Shown: piece by piece, positions 44,701 to 54,527 of the stretch
How the letters are laid out: each line of letters begins with the position of its first letter
How positions within the stretch are numbered: position 1 is the stretch's first letter
Assembly: GCA_025980765.1 (NCBI GenBank)
Contig: JAICXB010000012.1
Span: 1-64,000 of the forward strand
Length of the DNA stretch: 64,000 nucleotides
From: Terriglobales bacterium
Lineage (GTDB): Bacteria > Acidobacteriota > Terriglobia > Terriglobales > Acidobacteriaceae
Direction: 5' to 3'
Notes under the pieces: model-generated
The model's input: only the letters and a program-made list of their open reading frames with translations
Told to the model about the DNA's origin: nothing
Databases searched by the model: none
Made by a program: the position numbers and the translations under genes

Positions 44701-45699
44701 TTGAGCCGCATCGCGGTGATCGGCGCAGGGGCCTGGGGCACCGCCCTTTCCATCGTCCTTACGCGCGGCGGACGGAACCAGGTGCAGCTGTGGGCATACG
44801 AACCCCAGGTGTGCGAATCCATTGCTCATCATCGGGCAAACGATTTGTTTCTGCCTGGATGCTCGATTCCCGAAACAGTCCAGCCTACAAACGATCTCGG
44901 CGCCGCTCTGAAAAACTGCGAGGTCGTTCTTACGGTCATGCCTTCTCACCACAGCCGCCGATTGTTCCAGCAGATGCTTCCTCTCATGGAACGCAACGCG
45001 GTGTTGGTGAGCGCGACCAAAGGAATCGAAAACGAAACCAACAAGCGCATGACCGAGCTTGCCGCCGAAGTGCTTGGAGCTGAGCGTCGTGTCGCCGCCT
45101 TGAGTGGTCCGTCGTTTGCCAAGGAGGTCGCTCGTGGGGATCCTACGGCTGTGACCGTGGCCTCGCATGATGCCGAACTGGCGGCGTTTATCCAGCGCGA
45201 GTTCAGCGATCCGATGTTTCGCATTTACACCAACGACGACGTGATCGGCGTCGAACTTGGCGGGTCTCTCAAGAATGTAATTGCAATCGCTGCCGGCGTA
45301 GTCGAAGGGCTGGGCTTTGGACACAACACTGCCGCGGCTCTCATCACCCGCGGGTTGGCGGAGATCACGCGACTTGCGGTTGCCTGCGGCGCCAGCCGCG
45401 AAACCCTCTCAGGGCTCTCCGGCATGGGAGACCTGGTGCTCACCTGCACCGGCGGGCTCTCTCGCAATCGCTCGGTGGGCGTGGAACTCGGACGCGGACG
45501 CAAGCTGCGCGACATCATGGCGGGAATGCATGGCATGGTGGCGGAAGGAGTGCTGACCACCAGCGCTGCGCTCGGCCTGGCCCGCCGCCACGAGATCGAG
45601 ATGCCGATCAGCGAGCAGATCCACGCGCTATTGCATGAAGAGAAATCGCCGCTACACGCGATTCGCGATCTCATGGCTCGGCCCGGCAAAGAAGAGTGA
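44701..45699 (+). CDS. gpsA: NAD(P)-dependent glycerol-3-phosphate dehydrogenase
   Basis: Reduces dihydroxyacetone phosphate to glycerol-3-phosphate. The 332 residues start IAVIGAGAWGTALSIVL (Rossmann), with VSATKGIENET, LSGPSFAKEVARGDPTAV, the catalytic Lys in GSLKNVIAIAAG, and LSGMGDLVLTCTGGLSRN. TTG start with GAGGGAG 7 bases ahead. Gene order thpR-plsY-gpsA suggests one transcript. Confidence 0.95.
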   Translation: MSRIAVIGAGAWGTALSIVLTRGGRNQVQLWAYEPQVCESIAHHRANDLFLPGCSIPETVQPTNDLGAALKNCEVVLTVMPSHHSRRLFQQMLPLMERNAVLVSATKGIENETNKRMTELAAEVLGAERRVAALSGPSFAKEVARGDPTAVTVASHDAELAAFIQREFSDPMFRIYTNDDVIGVELGGSLKNVIAIAAGVVEGLGFGHNTAAALITRGLAEITRLAVACGASRETLSGLSGMGDLVLTCTGGLSRNRSVGVELGRGRKLRDIMAGMHGMVAEGVLTTSAALGLARRHEIEMPISEQIHALLHEEKSPLHAIRDLMARPGKEE

Positions 45700-45806
45700 C
45701 GACTGCGCACACCCGACGTAATCAGTGAAACGCCTGAGAGCCGAATTTAGCATCCAGAGTTCCTGCTTCTTTCGGGTTACAATTCGGCCACTTTCCCACT
45801 TTTGCG

Positions 45807-47570
45807 ATGAGCCTTCCAAAGCGCATACCGCTGCAGTATCTAATCTCCGGCGTCCTCGTTCTTGTGGGAGTCGTACCGCTCTACTTCTATGGCACGCAGG
45901 TGGTCTCGATCAATCGCGACCGGCTGAAGGTCAATGAGCAACTTCTCCAAAACACAGTTACAAAATCGCTGGGAGACGACATCGAACATCGCCAGGTGAC
46001 GCTGCAGACATCGCTGGGCAATTTGTCCGCGGCGGTGCTGGTCGCGAGTGGCGGAGATCTCAAGGGAGATCACGTCAACACCCCTGAATTGCGGGCGCTG
46101 CTTGAGAGCTTCATCTCGTCGGCCGACATTCTCGATTATGCGACGCTGCTGAACGACGAAGGCAAAGGCGTCTCTGCCGGACGCATTGCCCCTGACGCTT
46201 TCATCCAGCGCGAGCTGGAACATGCCTTCGCGGCCGCCCGCGATGGCCGCGCGTACAACGGGCAGGCACTCACTGTCGGGTCAGGCAAGGACCAGCGCAC
46301 CACCATGCTGGTAAGCACGCCGGTGATGAGCAACAAGCATTTCCTCGGCATGATCGGCGTGGTCGTGGACTTGCAATACCTGATCAACAGCCTCAAGGTC
46401 GCCAGCCAGGGCGATCTCGAAACTTTTGTGGTCGATCATCAAGGACGCCTTATCGCCGGAGCTGACAACCACTACGCAACCGGCCAGGAGATGACCGGCA
46501 ATCAACTGGTGAAAAATTTCGTCGAGCAGGGACAGCACTCTCGACTGGTTGCGACCAGCGAATTCACCGCTCTGCGCGGCAATAAAACAGTTCTGATGTT
46601 GGGCACTTACAGCCCCGTTCCCTCTCTGGAATGGGCGGTCATCGCGCAAAAAACTCAGGCTGACGCGTATCAGAGCGTCAATGAGATGCAGCACACGGCG
46701 CAGGTATTTGCGCTGCTGGCCATTGCCTTAAGCATCAGCTTCGGCATCTTCGCCGCTCGACGCATCGCCACTCCGCTGCAAACGCTTACTAAGTCGAGTC
46801 GCGCCATCGCTCACGGAGATTTCTCGCAACGCGTGAAGGTCAGCAGCCGCACTGAAATTGGTGAACTGGCGGAAACCTTCAACTCGATGACCTCTGATCT
46901 GGAGCGCTTCGTCTTTGACCTGAAGCGCGCCGCCGAGGAAAACCGCGCGTTGTTTCTTAGCTCCATCCAGATGCTGGCCGGAGCGGTTGACGAAAAAGAT
47001 CCATACACGCGTGGTCACTCCGACCGCGTGACTCGCTATTCCGTGATTTTGGCCAAGGAGCTCGCGTTAAGCAGCGAGGAAATCGAAATCATCCGCATCT
47101 CCGCCCAGCTCCATGATGTGGGAAAAATTGGAATCGAAGATCGCATCCTGAAGAAACCGGGCGCGCTCACTCCTGACGAATACGAAATCATGAAGACGCA
47201 TACCACGAAAGGCGCCAGCATCCTGCGACCGGTAGAGATGCTGAAGGAGATGATTCCTGGAATTGAATTACACCACGAATCGCTGGATGGTCGCGGCTAT
47301 CCACATGGCTTGAAAGGCGATGAGATTCCCCTGATTCCGCGCATCATCATGGTGGCCGACTGCTTCGACGCTATGACCACCAATCGACCGTATCAGGCCG
47401 CCATGGATCCAGAATACGTGGTGCGCATCATCCACTCGCTGGTAAACACCAAGTTCGATCCTCGCATCGTCACCGCTCTCACGACGGTATTCGAACGCGG
47501 CGACTTCCGCATCCGCCGCGCCGCAGCCGTGGCTGCGCCCCAGGCGCAGGCTGTGACTGAAAGCGTCTAG
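45807..47570 (+). CDS. Cache/HAMP/HD-GYP sensor phosphodiesterase
   Basis: A 587-residue transmembrane protein. Helix 1 (about 10-30) and helix 2 (about 295-315) bracket a periplasmic dCache-like sensor (TLLNDEGKGVSAGRIAP, FVVDHQGRLIAG). A HAMP domain follows (ARRIATPLQTLTKSSRAIAHG), then an HD-GYP domain: HSDRVTRYS near 403, HDVGKIGIEDRIL near 435, and HHESLDGRGYP near 489. It should hydrolyse cyclic di-GMP in response to an extracellular signal. All metal-binding residues of the HD-GYP core look present. Stands alone after gpsA. Confidence 0.93.
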   Translation: MSLPKRIPLQYLISGVLVLVGVVPLYFYGTQVVSINRDRLKVNEQLLQNTVTKSLGDDIEHRQVTLQTSLGNLSAAVLVASGGDLKGDHVNTPELRALLESFISSADILDYATLLNDEGKGVSAGRIAPDAFIQRELEHAFAAARDGRAYNGQALTVGSGKDQRTTMLVSTPVMSNKHFLGMIGVVVDLQYLINSLKVASQGDLETFVVDHQGRLIAGADNHYATGQEMTGNQLVKNFVEQGQHSRLVATSEFTALRGNKTVLMLGTYSPVPSLEWAVIAQKTQADAYQSVNEMQHTAQVFALLAIALSISFGIFAARRIATPLQTLTKSSRAIAHGDFSQRVKVSSRTEIGELAETFNSMTSDLERFVFDLKRAAEENRALFLSSIQMLAGAVDEKDPYTRGHSDRVTRYSVILAKELALSSEEIEIIRISAQLHDVGKIGIEDRILKKPGALTPDEYEIMKTHTTKGASILRPVEMLKEMIPGIELHHESLDGRGYPHGLKGDEIPLIPRIIMVADCFDAMTTNRPYQAAMDPEYVVRIIHSLVNTKFDPRIVTALTTVFERGDFRIRRAAAVAAPQAQAVTESV

Positions 47571-47573
47571 CGT

Positions 47574-47999
47574 CTAAGGACGCACCTTGCCTTTGACCGG
47601 GAGAAACTCGATTTTGAGCGCTTCGGGTGGAAGCCGTTTGAAGTCGAAATCGGCTGTAACCAATACTGCCGATTCATTCTGGGCAAGCGATGCGGCAAAA
47701 CAGTCCGCAAATGGAAGCTTGAACTTTTCCTTGAAGAGTGCGGCTTGCGTTGCTTCTTCCGATCCGCATGATCGGACAACAATGGGCAGGGTGTGCAGCT
47801 TCGACGCTAGATCCATCGAAGCGTCGATCCCTCTGGCCCTGGCCACAGTGTAGATAACTTCGCCCCAATTAACGGCCGCAATCAAGACAATGGCTTCGCG
47901 ATTGTGCGCCCTGCTTAGCAAGCGCTCCACATATTCGGCCCCAGACTCATCGTCTAGAAATCGCAAAAAGGCGCTGGCATCGAGAACCGCAGTCACCAT
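47574..47999 (-). CDS. vapC: VapC-type PIN toxin, second module
   Basis: A 141-residue PIN ribonuclease: D in AVLDASAFLRFLDDE, E in NWGEVIYTVARARG, D in FADCFAASLAQ, and D in VTADFDFKRL. All four acidic residues are kept. It overlaps its antitoxin by 7 bases and lies convergent to the HD-GYP gene, only 3 bases away. Confidence 0.9.
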   Translation of the reverse strand: MVTAVLDASAFLRFLDDESGAEYVERLLSRAHNREAIVLIAAVNWGEVIYTVARARGIDASMDLASKLHTLPIVVRSCGSEEATQAALFKEKFKLPFADCFAASLAQNESAVLVTADFDFKRLPPEALKIEFLPVKGKVRP

Positions 48000-48217
48000 C
48001 GATCTTTTCGGTGCTCCCTCTCCCGTATTTTTCCCGCTCCTTTGGTAAAACCTCGAAGACTTCGGATGAGGTCCTTAGTGACAGGCCTGAGCAGAATGGC
48101 ATTGCCTTGGCGTTCGACGGCAACGCGTGTGCCCGTTTCGATGCCCATTGCTTGGCGAAGGTCCGCAGGAATTACGATTTGTCCTTTGGAACTAACTTGT
48201 ACGAAAGTGGGATCCAT
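47993..48217 (-). CDS. vapB: VapB-type antitoxin, AbrB/SpoVT fold
   Basis: A 74-residue swapped-hairpin AbrB antitoxin: VQVSSKGQIVIPADLRQAMG and ETGTRVAVERQGNAILLRPV, then a short toxin-binding tail. This is a different antitoxin fold from that at 29492, so the two VapBC modules are independent acquisitions. It is divergent from ftsY and probably autoregulated. Confidence 0.9.
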   Translation of the reverse strand: MDPTFVQVSSKGQIVIPADLRQAMGIETGTRVAVERQGNAILLRPVTKDLIRSLRGFTKGAGKIREREHRKDRW

Positions 48218-48342
48218 GTCTTACTTTTAGCACAATGTAAGCCGCATCACAAGATGGGGTGTGGGCCTGCAGTTAGCTTACAGGTATTCAGAATGACTCA
48301 GACGAGCAGGGAGAGAAAACTCCGTATAATTCGACTCAGCCC

Positions 48343-49302
48343 ATGATTCAAACCCTGTTTGGCAGCCTCGAAGAGCAGAAAGAGAAGAAATCCGGCTTTC
48401 TTCAGCGCATGAAGGAAGCGGTCTCTCGGACCCGCGAGAACCTCAGCGATCGTATTGAAGAGATCGTCGCTTTCAACAAAGAGATCGACGCGAACACGCT
48501 GGACGATCTCGAAGCCACTCTGATCGCGGCCGACCTGGGGACCTCGACTACGCATGAAATCCTGCAAGGCTTGCGAGAGCGTGCCACCCACAAGCAGATC
48601 GACAATGTCGAGGAACTTAAGCGCCTGCTGAAGGAGCAGATTGCCGGGATCCTGAATTCTGCCTCGAACGTTCCGGCCCGCCGCGTGGACGGCCCTGAAG
48701 TGCTGCTGATCGTGGGAGTGAACGGCACCGGGAAGACGACGACAATCGGAAAGCTGGCGAACCTGCTGCGCGGACAGGGAAAAACCGTGCTGCTATGCGC
48801 CGCTGACACCTTCCGCGCCGCTGCGATCGAGCAGTTGGAAGTGTGGGGAAACCGCACCGGAGTCGAAGTTATCAAGACCAAACCTGGTGGAGATCCGTCG
48901 GCCGTACTCTTCGACAGTCTCAGCGCCGCAAAGGCGCGTGGGACCGATTACGTGATCGTCGATACCGCCGGCCGCCTTCACACCAAGCAGAACCTCATGG
49001 CGGAACTCGAAAAGATGCGCCGCACCGCTCAGAAGGTCATCCCCGAAGCGCCGCACGAAACGTTGCTGGTGATGGACGCAACCACCGGCCAGAACGGCTT
49101 ACAGCAGGCGCGGCAATTCACGCACTCAGCGGGAGTAAGCGGTATTGTCTTAACCAAGCTGGATGGCACAGCGAAAGGCGGCGTAGTGGTTGCGATCTCT
49201 CGCGAACTTGGCCTGCCAGTCCGCTATGTAGGGGTGGGTGAAAAAGCTGGGGATCTGCTGCCCTTCGATTCGCAATCGTTCGTCGATTCCTTATTTGAGT
49301 GA
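48343..49302 (+). CDS. ftsY: Signal recognition particle receptor FtsY
   Basis: A 319-residue SRP receptor GTPase targeting ribosomes to the membrane. Short charged N-terminus (no long acidic A domain), N-helices with DLGTSTTHEIL, then G1 VNGTGKTTTIGKLA near 125, G2/G3 with LLCAADTFRAAAIEQL and VDTAGRLHTK, and G4 TKLDGTAKGG near 272. TATAAT at 48325-48330 lies 12 bases before the ATG. It begins the ftsY-ribD-ribE group. Confidence 0.96.
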   Translation: MIQTLFGSLEEQKEKKSGFLQRMKEAVSRTRENLSDRIEEIVAFNKEIDANTLDDLEATLIAADLGTSTTHEILQGLRERATHKQIDNVEELKRLLKEQIAGILNSASNVPARRVDGPEVLLIVGVNGTGKTTTIGKLANLLRGQGKTVLLCAADTFRAAAIEQLEVWGNRTGVEVIKTKPGGDPSAVLFDSLSAAKARGTDYVIVDTAGRLHTKQNLMAELEKMRRTAQKVIPEAPHETLLVMDATTGQNGLQQARQFTHSAGVSGIVLTKLDGTAKGGVVVAISRELGLPVRYVGVGEKAGDLLPFDSQSFVDSLFE

Positions 49303-49348
49303 AGCAGTTCCCAATGTTGAATTTTGAATGTTGAATGTTGGGTTGCGC

Positions 49349-50551
49349 ATGCCGGAAATTCAGAATTCAAAGATCAAGAATTCACAATTGGACCACCAGC
49401 GCTTCATGCGCCGTGCCCTCGAGTTGGCCCGGAATGGAACCGCGCTGGCATCCCCGAACCCGCAGGTGGGCGCGCTATTGGTGAATGCCACGGGCGAGAT
49501 CGTTGCCGAGGGCTGGCACACTTACGATGGCGTAAAGCACGCGGAAGTGATTGCCATCGAGAACGCGGGAGAGCGAGCCAGGGGCAAAACTCTGTATCTG
49601 AACTTCGAGCCGTGCTCACATGCCGGGCGCACGCCGCCATGCGTTGATGCAGTCATCCGGGCGGGCATCGCGCGAGCGTACGTCGCCATGAAAGATCCCA
49701 ATCCGCTGGTCAGCGGACGAGGATTGGATCGACTGCGGGCAGCCGGCATCGAGGTGCACTGCGGTCTCTTAGAAGAGGAAGCGCGAAAGCTGAATGAAGC
49801 ATTCGCCAAGTACATCGTTCAAAAAACGCCATTGGTCACGCTCAAAGCGGGCATGACGCTCGATGGGAAGATTGCCCCTGCGTACACTCCGTCCGGCTCC
49901 GACGTAATGCTGGGCGAGGAGGCAGCGGGCTGGATCACAAGCGCCGAAGCTCGCGAGCATGTGCAGGAGATGCGCCATGCAGCCGACGCAATTTTAATCG
50001 GCGTGAACACCGTGATCGCCGACAATCCTATGCTTACCGATCGCACCGGCCTGCCGCGAAGGCGCCCGTTGCTGCGCGTAGTGAGTGATTCCAAGCTGCG
50101 CTTGCCTCTTGAATCGCGCCTGGTAAAAACGGCGAAGGAGGACCTGATCGTCTTCTGTTCTTTCGCGGAAGAGAATAAACGACGGCAACTGGAGGAACGG
50201 GGCATCCGCGTAGAGCAGGTGCGACACGGAACCATGGATGGCCGTCCTGATATCGCCAGCGTGATTGAGCGGCTAGGGGAGATGGAGATCGCCAGTTTGA
50301 TCATCGAAGGCGGCGCGCTGGTGAATTGGACGGCCTTGGCGGCCGATGTTGTAGATAAAGTGTTCCTGTTTTACGCGCCGAAGATTCTGGCCGGCACCGG
50401 CTCAGTACCGTTTGCCAGTGGCCCAGGTTTTCCCCGCATCAGCGAAGCCGCGCGGGTACGCTCGATAACCCTGCATCGTTTTGGCGAGGACTTCGCGGTT
50501 GAGGGCTACATCAAAGATCCCTACGAAAACACTCCATGTTCACAGGCCTGA
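49349..50551 (+). CDS. ribD: Bifunctional riboflavin biosynthesis deaminase/reductase
   Basis: Deaminates and reduces the pyrimidine intermediate in riboflavin synthesis. Deaminase zinc site: KHAEVIAIE and FEPCSHAGRTPPC; reductase domain: TLKAGMTLDGKIAPAY, AILIGVNTVIADNPMLT, and SLIIEGGALVNW. The start is uncertain: ATG 49349 is used; the DNA just ahead is the repetitive phrase tgaatgttgaatgttg. The 3' end overlaps ribE. Confidence 0.93.
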   Translation: MPEIQNSKIKNSQLDHQRFMRRALELARNGTALASPNPQVGALLVNATGEIVAEGWHTYDGVKHAEVIAIENAGERARGKTLYLNFEPCSHAGRTPPCVDAVIRAGIARAYVAMKDPNPLVSGRGLDRLRAAGIEVHCGLLEEEARKLNEAFAKYIVQKTPLVTLKAGMTLDGKIAPAYTPSGSDVMLGEEAAGWITSAEAREHVQEMRHAADAILIGVNTVIADNPMLTDRTGLPRRRPLLRVVSDSKLRLPLESRLVKTAKEDLIVFCSFAEENKRRQLEERGIRVEQVRHGTMDGRPDIASVIERLGEMEIASLIIEGGALVNWTALAADVVDKVFLFYAPKILAGTGSVPFASGPGFPRISEAARVRSITLHRFGEDFAVEGYIKDPYENTPCSQA

Positions 50552-51174
50552 TCCAACAGACGGGAACGATTGTTGCGCTTGAGAACCGAAATGGAACCAT
50601 GCGCATCCGTGTCTCTGCCCCGGAATTAGCGGCGTCGCTGAAGCAGGGTGACAGCGTAGCCGTGAGCGGCGTCTGTCTGACGGCGCTCTCGCCAACGTCG
50701 AACTCCTTTGAAGCGGATCTCGCTCAGGAAACCATACAACGCTCGTCACTTGCGCAGCTTGCTCGCGGCCGCCTGGTGAACCTGGAGCTGCCAACGCCAG
50801 CCGGCACACCTCTCGGCGGACACATCGTGCAGGGGCACGTGGATGGCGTGGCCAAACTGCTCTCGCTGCGACCCGCCGCAGGCGGGGAAGATCGCTGGAT
50901 GGAAATAGAAATTCCCGAGTCGCTCACCCGCTACGTCGTCGAGAAAGGCTCGCTTACCCTGGAAGGCATCAGCCTCACAGTTGCGCGAATTTCTGACAAT
51001 CGCGTCACCATCGCCATCATTCCGCATACCTATTCGGCCACCAACCTACCCGCGCTCAAGGCAGGCGATCCCCTCAACATCGAGGTCGATGTGCTGGCGC
51101 GCTATGCGGAGAAGATGCGGGAACAAAAGAGCGGGAGGCTGAACGTGCCACAATTAGTGAGCCAGGGATTCTGA
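50536..51174 (+). CDS. ribE: Riboflavin synthase alpha chain
   Basis: Dismutates two 6,7-dimethyl-8-ribityllumazine molecules to riboflavin. The 212 residues form two similar lumazine-binding barrels: MFTGLIQQTGTIVALE with GGHIVQGHVDGVAKL, and IEIPESLTRYVVEKGSLTLE with GISLTVARI. It overlaps the ribD end by 16 bases. No lumazine synthase (ribH) or ribBA is in the window. Confidence 0.95.
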   Translation: MFTGLIQQTGTIVALENRNGTMRIRVSAPELAASLKQGDSVAVSGVCLTALSPTSNSFEADLAQETIQRSSLAQLARGRLVNLELPTPAGTPLGGHIVQGHVDGVAKLLSLRPAAGGEDRWMEIEIPESLTRYVVEKGSLTLEGISLTVARISDNRVTIAIIPHTYSATNLPALKAGDPLNIEVDVLARYAEKMREQKSGRLNVPQLVSQGF

Positions 51175-51186
51175 GGTGAGACTGAA

Positions 51187-52821
51187 TTGAATTCCCTAGT
51201 CATCCTCGCGCTGCTTCTTTTCACTGGCGCTGCAGCGTTTGCCCAGCAGACTGCGGCCCAGTTTTCTCCGACTGAGGTGTGGCAACATCGAACCGGCATC
51301 ATCCGCCTTATTCATGTCAAATCACCCCCTCGGCTCATGCTGAACGACACGGTTACACTTGACGTAGTTGTCGGACCGGATGGACACGTTGAAGCTGCGC
51401 GCGCCATTGCTGGACCGCAGGAGTTTTATTCCGACGCAGAGGCGATCGAACACGATCGAGTCTTCAAGCCTTTCCAAGCGAACGGCAACCCTGTGCGCGC
51501 CAGCATTGAGGATTATGTCACCATCGCTCCCCCAGAAGAGTGGTCGGCAGAGAGAGTTCCATTCCCTACAGTCAGGAATTGGAAGTCGTTGCGCATGACG
51601 CTCTCTCGCAGTTCCTGCTTCGGATCTTGCCCCGATTATTCCGTGGAAGTCCGGGGTGACGGTTCAGTCCTGTACCACGGTAAAGCCTTCGTCCTCATCA
51701 CCGGAGACCATCAATCAGCAATTTCCAGACGGGCAGTTCTGAATTTGCTGAAGAGCTTCAGAAGTCTGGACTACTTCTCCCTAAAGAATGCCTACCAAGC
51801 ATCCGTCACTGATATTCCAACTGTGACAACGTCAATTCAGATAGACGGCCAAGTGAAAACCGTAACGGACCATGACGGCTATGCCGTCGGGATGCCGGAT
51901 GCAGTTCTAGGAATGGAACTGACCTTCGATGAGGTTTCCGGTACTGCAAAGTGGACTAAAGAAACCGAGGAAACATGGCCGGCACTGCTGGCAGAACATT
52001 GGAATTTCAGAGCGAAAACCGATGCCAATCGGCAGTTATTCGCCAGTGTTGTGCAAAGGGGTTCGCCAGAGTTGATCCAAAGGTTTCTTTCCGCGGGCGC
52101 TCCTGCTTTGGGAATGACGAAAGATGGCCAGAGCGCTTTGGAGAGCGCTGCGGCAAAAGGTGATCTCCGACTCGTCCGCGAGCTGCTCGATAGCGGGGAC
52201 AACAACGCAATCGCGCCTAGCGTATTGTTTCAGTCTTTGCGAGCAGCGGCACAGAGCGGCAATCTTCAACTCGTGCGCTTATTACTGGATCGGGGCGCCG
52301 ACGTGAATGGCAGCCCTGCAGATGCGCGTGACCTGCGAACCGTGCTAATGAGTGCTGTCGAATCGGGCAAGGTGAGCATCGTCAAAGAAATTTTGCTGCA
52401 TCACCCCAACGCCAATGCAACCAGCTACAACGGTGAGACCGTGCTGATGACTTTCCTGGAACGGTCGCCGGAAAATTCGGACACTGAAGAAATCCTCAAT
52501 GCTCTTATCGCCGCCGACGCGGACGTACAGGCGACGGATGAGCAGGGAAAGAATGCAGTGTTTGCGGCATGTCACAAGCCCAAAGCAATTGCAATTCTAG
52601 TCCGTGCAGGTGCGGACCCGAACGCGAAGGATTTGGGCGGTCAAACGGCTCTGATGAGCTGCATTGGAAGAGAAGCAATTGTGGCTTTGTTGGCTGCCGG
52701 CGCAAACCCGTTCCTTCAAAATCGCTACGGCGAAACTGCAGCAGAGGAGGCCCGCAAAGCTGGACTAAACGACAAGGCCGATCTCCTGGACGCATTTACC
52801 AAGCAACATTCAAGCGAATAG
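51187..52821 (+). CDS. TonB-C-like, DUF6438 and ankyrin-repeat exported protein
   Basis: A 544-residue protein: signal peptide (SLVILALLLFTGAAAFAQ), a TonB-C-like sheet (DTVTLDVVVGPDGHVEAARA), a DUF6438 module (LSRSSCFGSCPDYSVEVRGD), and about six ankyrin repeats (GNLQLVRLLLDRGADVNGSP, DEQGKNAVFAACHKPKAIAI). TTG start has GAGGTG 8 bases ahead. An envelope scaffold joining three modules; partners are unknown. It follows ribE by 12 bases but is not functionally linked. Confidence 0.78.
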   Translation: MNSLVILALLLFTGAAAFAQQTAAQFSPTEVWQHRTGIIRLIHVKSPPRLMLNDTVTLDVVVGPDGHVEAARAIAGPQEFYSDAEAIEHDRVFKPFQANGNPVRASIEDYVTIAPPEEWSAERVPFPTVRNWKSLRMTLSRSSCFGSCPDYSVEVRGDGSVLYHGKAFVLITGDHQSAISRRAVLNLLKSFRSLDYFSLKNAYQASVTDIPTVTTSIQIDGQVKTVTDHDGYAVGMPDAVLGMELTFDEVSGTAKWTKETEETWPALLAEHWNFRAKTDANRQLFASVVQRGSPELIQRFLSAGAPALGMTKDGQSALESAAAKGDLRLVRELLDSGDNNAIAPSVLFQSLRAAAQSGNLQLVRLLLDRGADVNGSPADARDLRTVLMSAVESGKVSIVKEILLHHPNANATSYNGETVLMTFLERSPENSDTEEILNALIAADADVQATDEQGKNAVFAACHKPKAIAILVRAGADPNAKDLGGQTALMSCIGREAIVALLAAGANPFLQNRYGETAAEEARKAGLNDKADLLDAFTKQHSSE

Positions 52822-52950
52822 GGTCTGGCGCATCCCGGCATCAAGGACCAACGCCTACGCGCGAAGACTTCCGGCAATGCTAAAGATATGCAGTTCTAAG
52901 GCATTCCTTCGTTCCAAAGCGATTCCATCCAGAGTACAATCTGTGCCGCT

Positions 52951-54426
52951 ATGCGACTGCGCTGGCTAATAATCTTCCTGTTTTTTCCTCTTCTGGGATT
53001 TGCTTCCGAACAGTGGACCGAAGTCAAGTCTCCTCATTTCACCGTGATCACCGACGCGGGTGAGAAACGCGGCCGCGAGGTTGCGCTTCGTTTTGAGCAG
53101 ATGCGGCAGGTTTTTGGCGCCCTGGTGCTGCACGGTGAAGTGAAGACTTCGCGTCCGGTACAGATCCTTGCCTTCAAGAACACCAAGGGGCTTCGCCAGG
53201 TTTCGCCATTGTTCAAAGGCAAGCCGGTAGAGCTCGCGGGCTTGTATGAGAAAGGGGAATCTGAGGACTACATCGCGCTCGACCTCTCCACCGAAGGCGA
53301 TTACAAATGGCAAACGGTGTTCCACGAATACGGTCATCTGCTGCTGAATTCGAACACATTCGAATGGCCGGTGTGGTTCGATGAAGGCTTTGCCGAACTC
53401 TTTTCGACCATCGACCTGAGTGGCAAAAAGGCGGTGATTGGACGCGCACCTGAGTCCGCCGCACAGATGATTCTCAATGAGCCTCTGATCCCGGTGGCGC
53501 AGTTATTTGCGGTCCGCCACGACTCAGCCGCGTACAACGAGAGCGGCGACCATCGCAGCATGTTCTATGCCGAGTCATGGCTGATTGTGCATTATCTCGA
53601 AGAGAAGCAATTGGTGAAGCCGGTGATCCTGTCGTTCGCCGCGAGCCACGGGCTTCCCGACGAGCAAGAGTTCCGAAAGCGTACCGGTATGGGCTTTGCC
53701 CAGCTCGATCGCGCGCTGCAGGACTACACTCGCAGCAATCACCTGATGGGATGGTTGACTCCTCTTCCTGAGGGCATTGAAGCCGGCTCTTTTGCCGCGC
53801 GTCCACTTACCGCAAATGACGCGCTCATTGCGGTGGCGGAGATGCACGCCAATGAACGCGACCATCAGTCCGATTCCATTCGCGAACTGCAACAGGCGCT
53901 GGTTGCAGACCCGAGCAACGTGAAGGCGCAGAGTGATCTCGGTTACGCCTACTTCGTAAAGCGCGATTACGAGCACGCGGAACCTTATCTGGAAAAAGCT
54001 GCGGCCAGCGGCAGCAAGGATGCAATGGTGCACTTCTACTACGCCATGCTGCTGCAACAGAAATTTCAATCGGCAAAGCCGGAAACGGAAGAGCTGGAAC
54101 GGCAGCACAAAGAGCTCGAAGAATCCATCGCCCTGGATCCGAATATGGCCGCCGCTTACAACCTGCTCTCCATCAACGCCCACCAACGGAATGATTCAGG
54201 AGCTGCGGTGCAAGCCGCGCTTCATGCCGTCGCCCTGGACCGGCGCAACGAGTTCTATGCCGTGAATCTTGCCAGCGCATATCTGGCGGCGCAAAAGATT
54301 CCGGAAGCAAAATCGGTGATAAGTCAGCTGCGCAATTCACAGAATCCCCAGGTGCTCACCACGCTCAGTTCGATGGAATCGTTCATCACGCAATGGGAGA
54401 ACTATCACCAGACCAGCGACAAATAA
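52951..54426 (+). CDS. Exported HEXXH peptidase-like protein with TPRs
   Basis: A 491-residue protein with signal peptide (LIIFLFFPLLGFAS), a DUF1570/peptidase-MA-like domain, and C-terminal TPRs. The zinc motif HEYGHLLLNSNTFEWPVWFD includes HEXXH, and the downstream EGFAELFS supplies the gluzincin Glu. TPR units run from about 310 (AQSDLGYAYFVKRDYEHAEP). Substrate unknown. Residues fit an active metallopeptidase. Confidence 0.78.
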   Translation: MRLRWLIIFLFFPLLGFASEQWTEVKSPHFTVITDAGEKRGREVALRFEQMRQVFGALVLHGEVKTSRPVQILAFKNTKGLRQVSPLFKGKPVELAGLYEKGESEDYIALDLSTEGDYKWQTVFHEYGHLLLNSNTFEWPVWFDEGFAELFSTIDLSGKKAVIGRAPESAAQMILNEPLIPVAQLFAVRHDSAAYNESGDHRSMFYAESWLIVHYLEEKQLVKPVILSFAASHGLPDEQEFRKRTGMGFAQLDRALQDYTRSNHLMGWLTPLPEGIEAGSFAARPLTANDALIAVAEMHANERDHQSDSIRELQQALVADPSNVKAQSDLGYAYFVKRDYEHAEPYLEKAAASGSKDAMVHFYYAMLLQQKFQSAKPETEELERQHKELEESIALDPNMAAAYNLLSINAHQRNDSGAAVQAALHAVALDRRNEFYAVNLASAYLAAQKIPEAKSVISQLRNSQNPQVLTTLSSMESFITQWENYHQTSDK

Positions 54427-54527
54427 GCTCGCGCTTTTGCCTGGGCCTACGATCAATGGAGGTGCATTTGAGGTCCGCCGCTCCTATGATCGCCGTAGTC
54501 GCCAGGATTGTGGAAAAAACGCAATTC

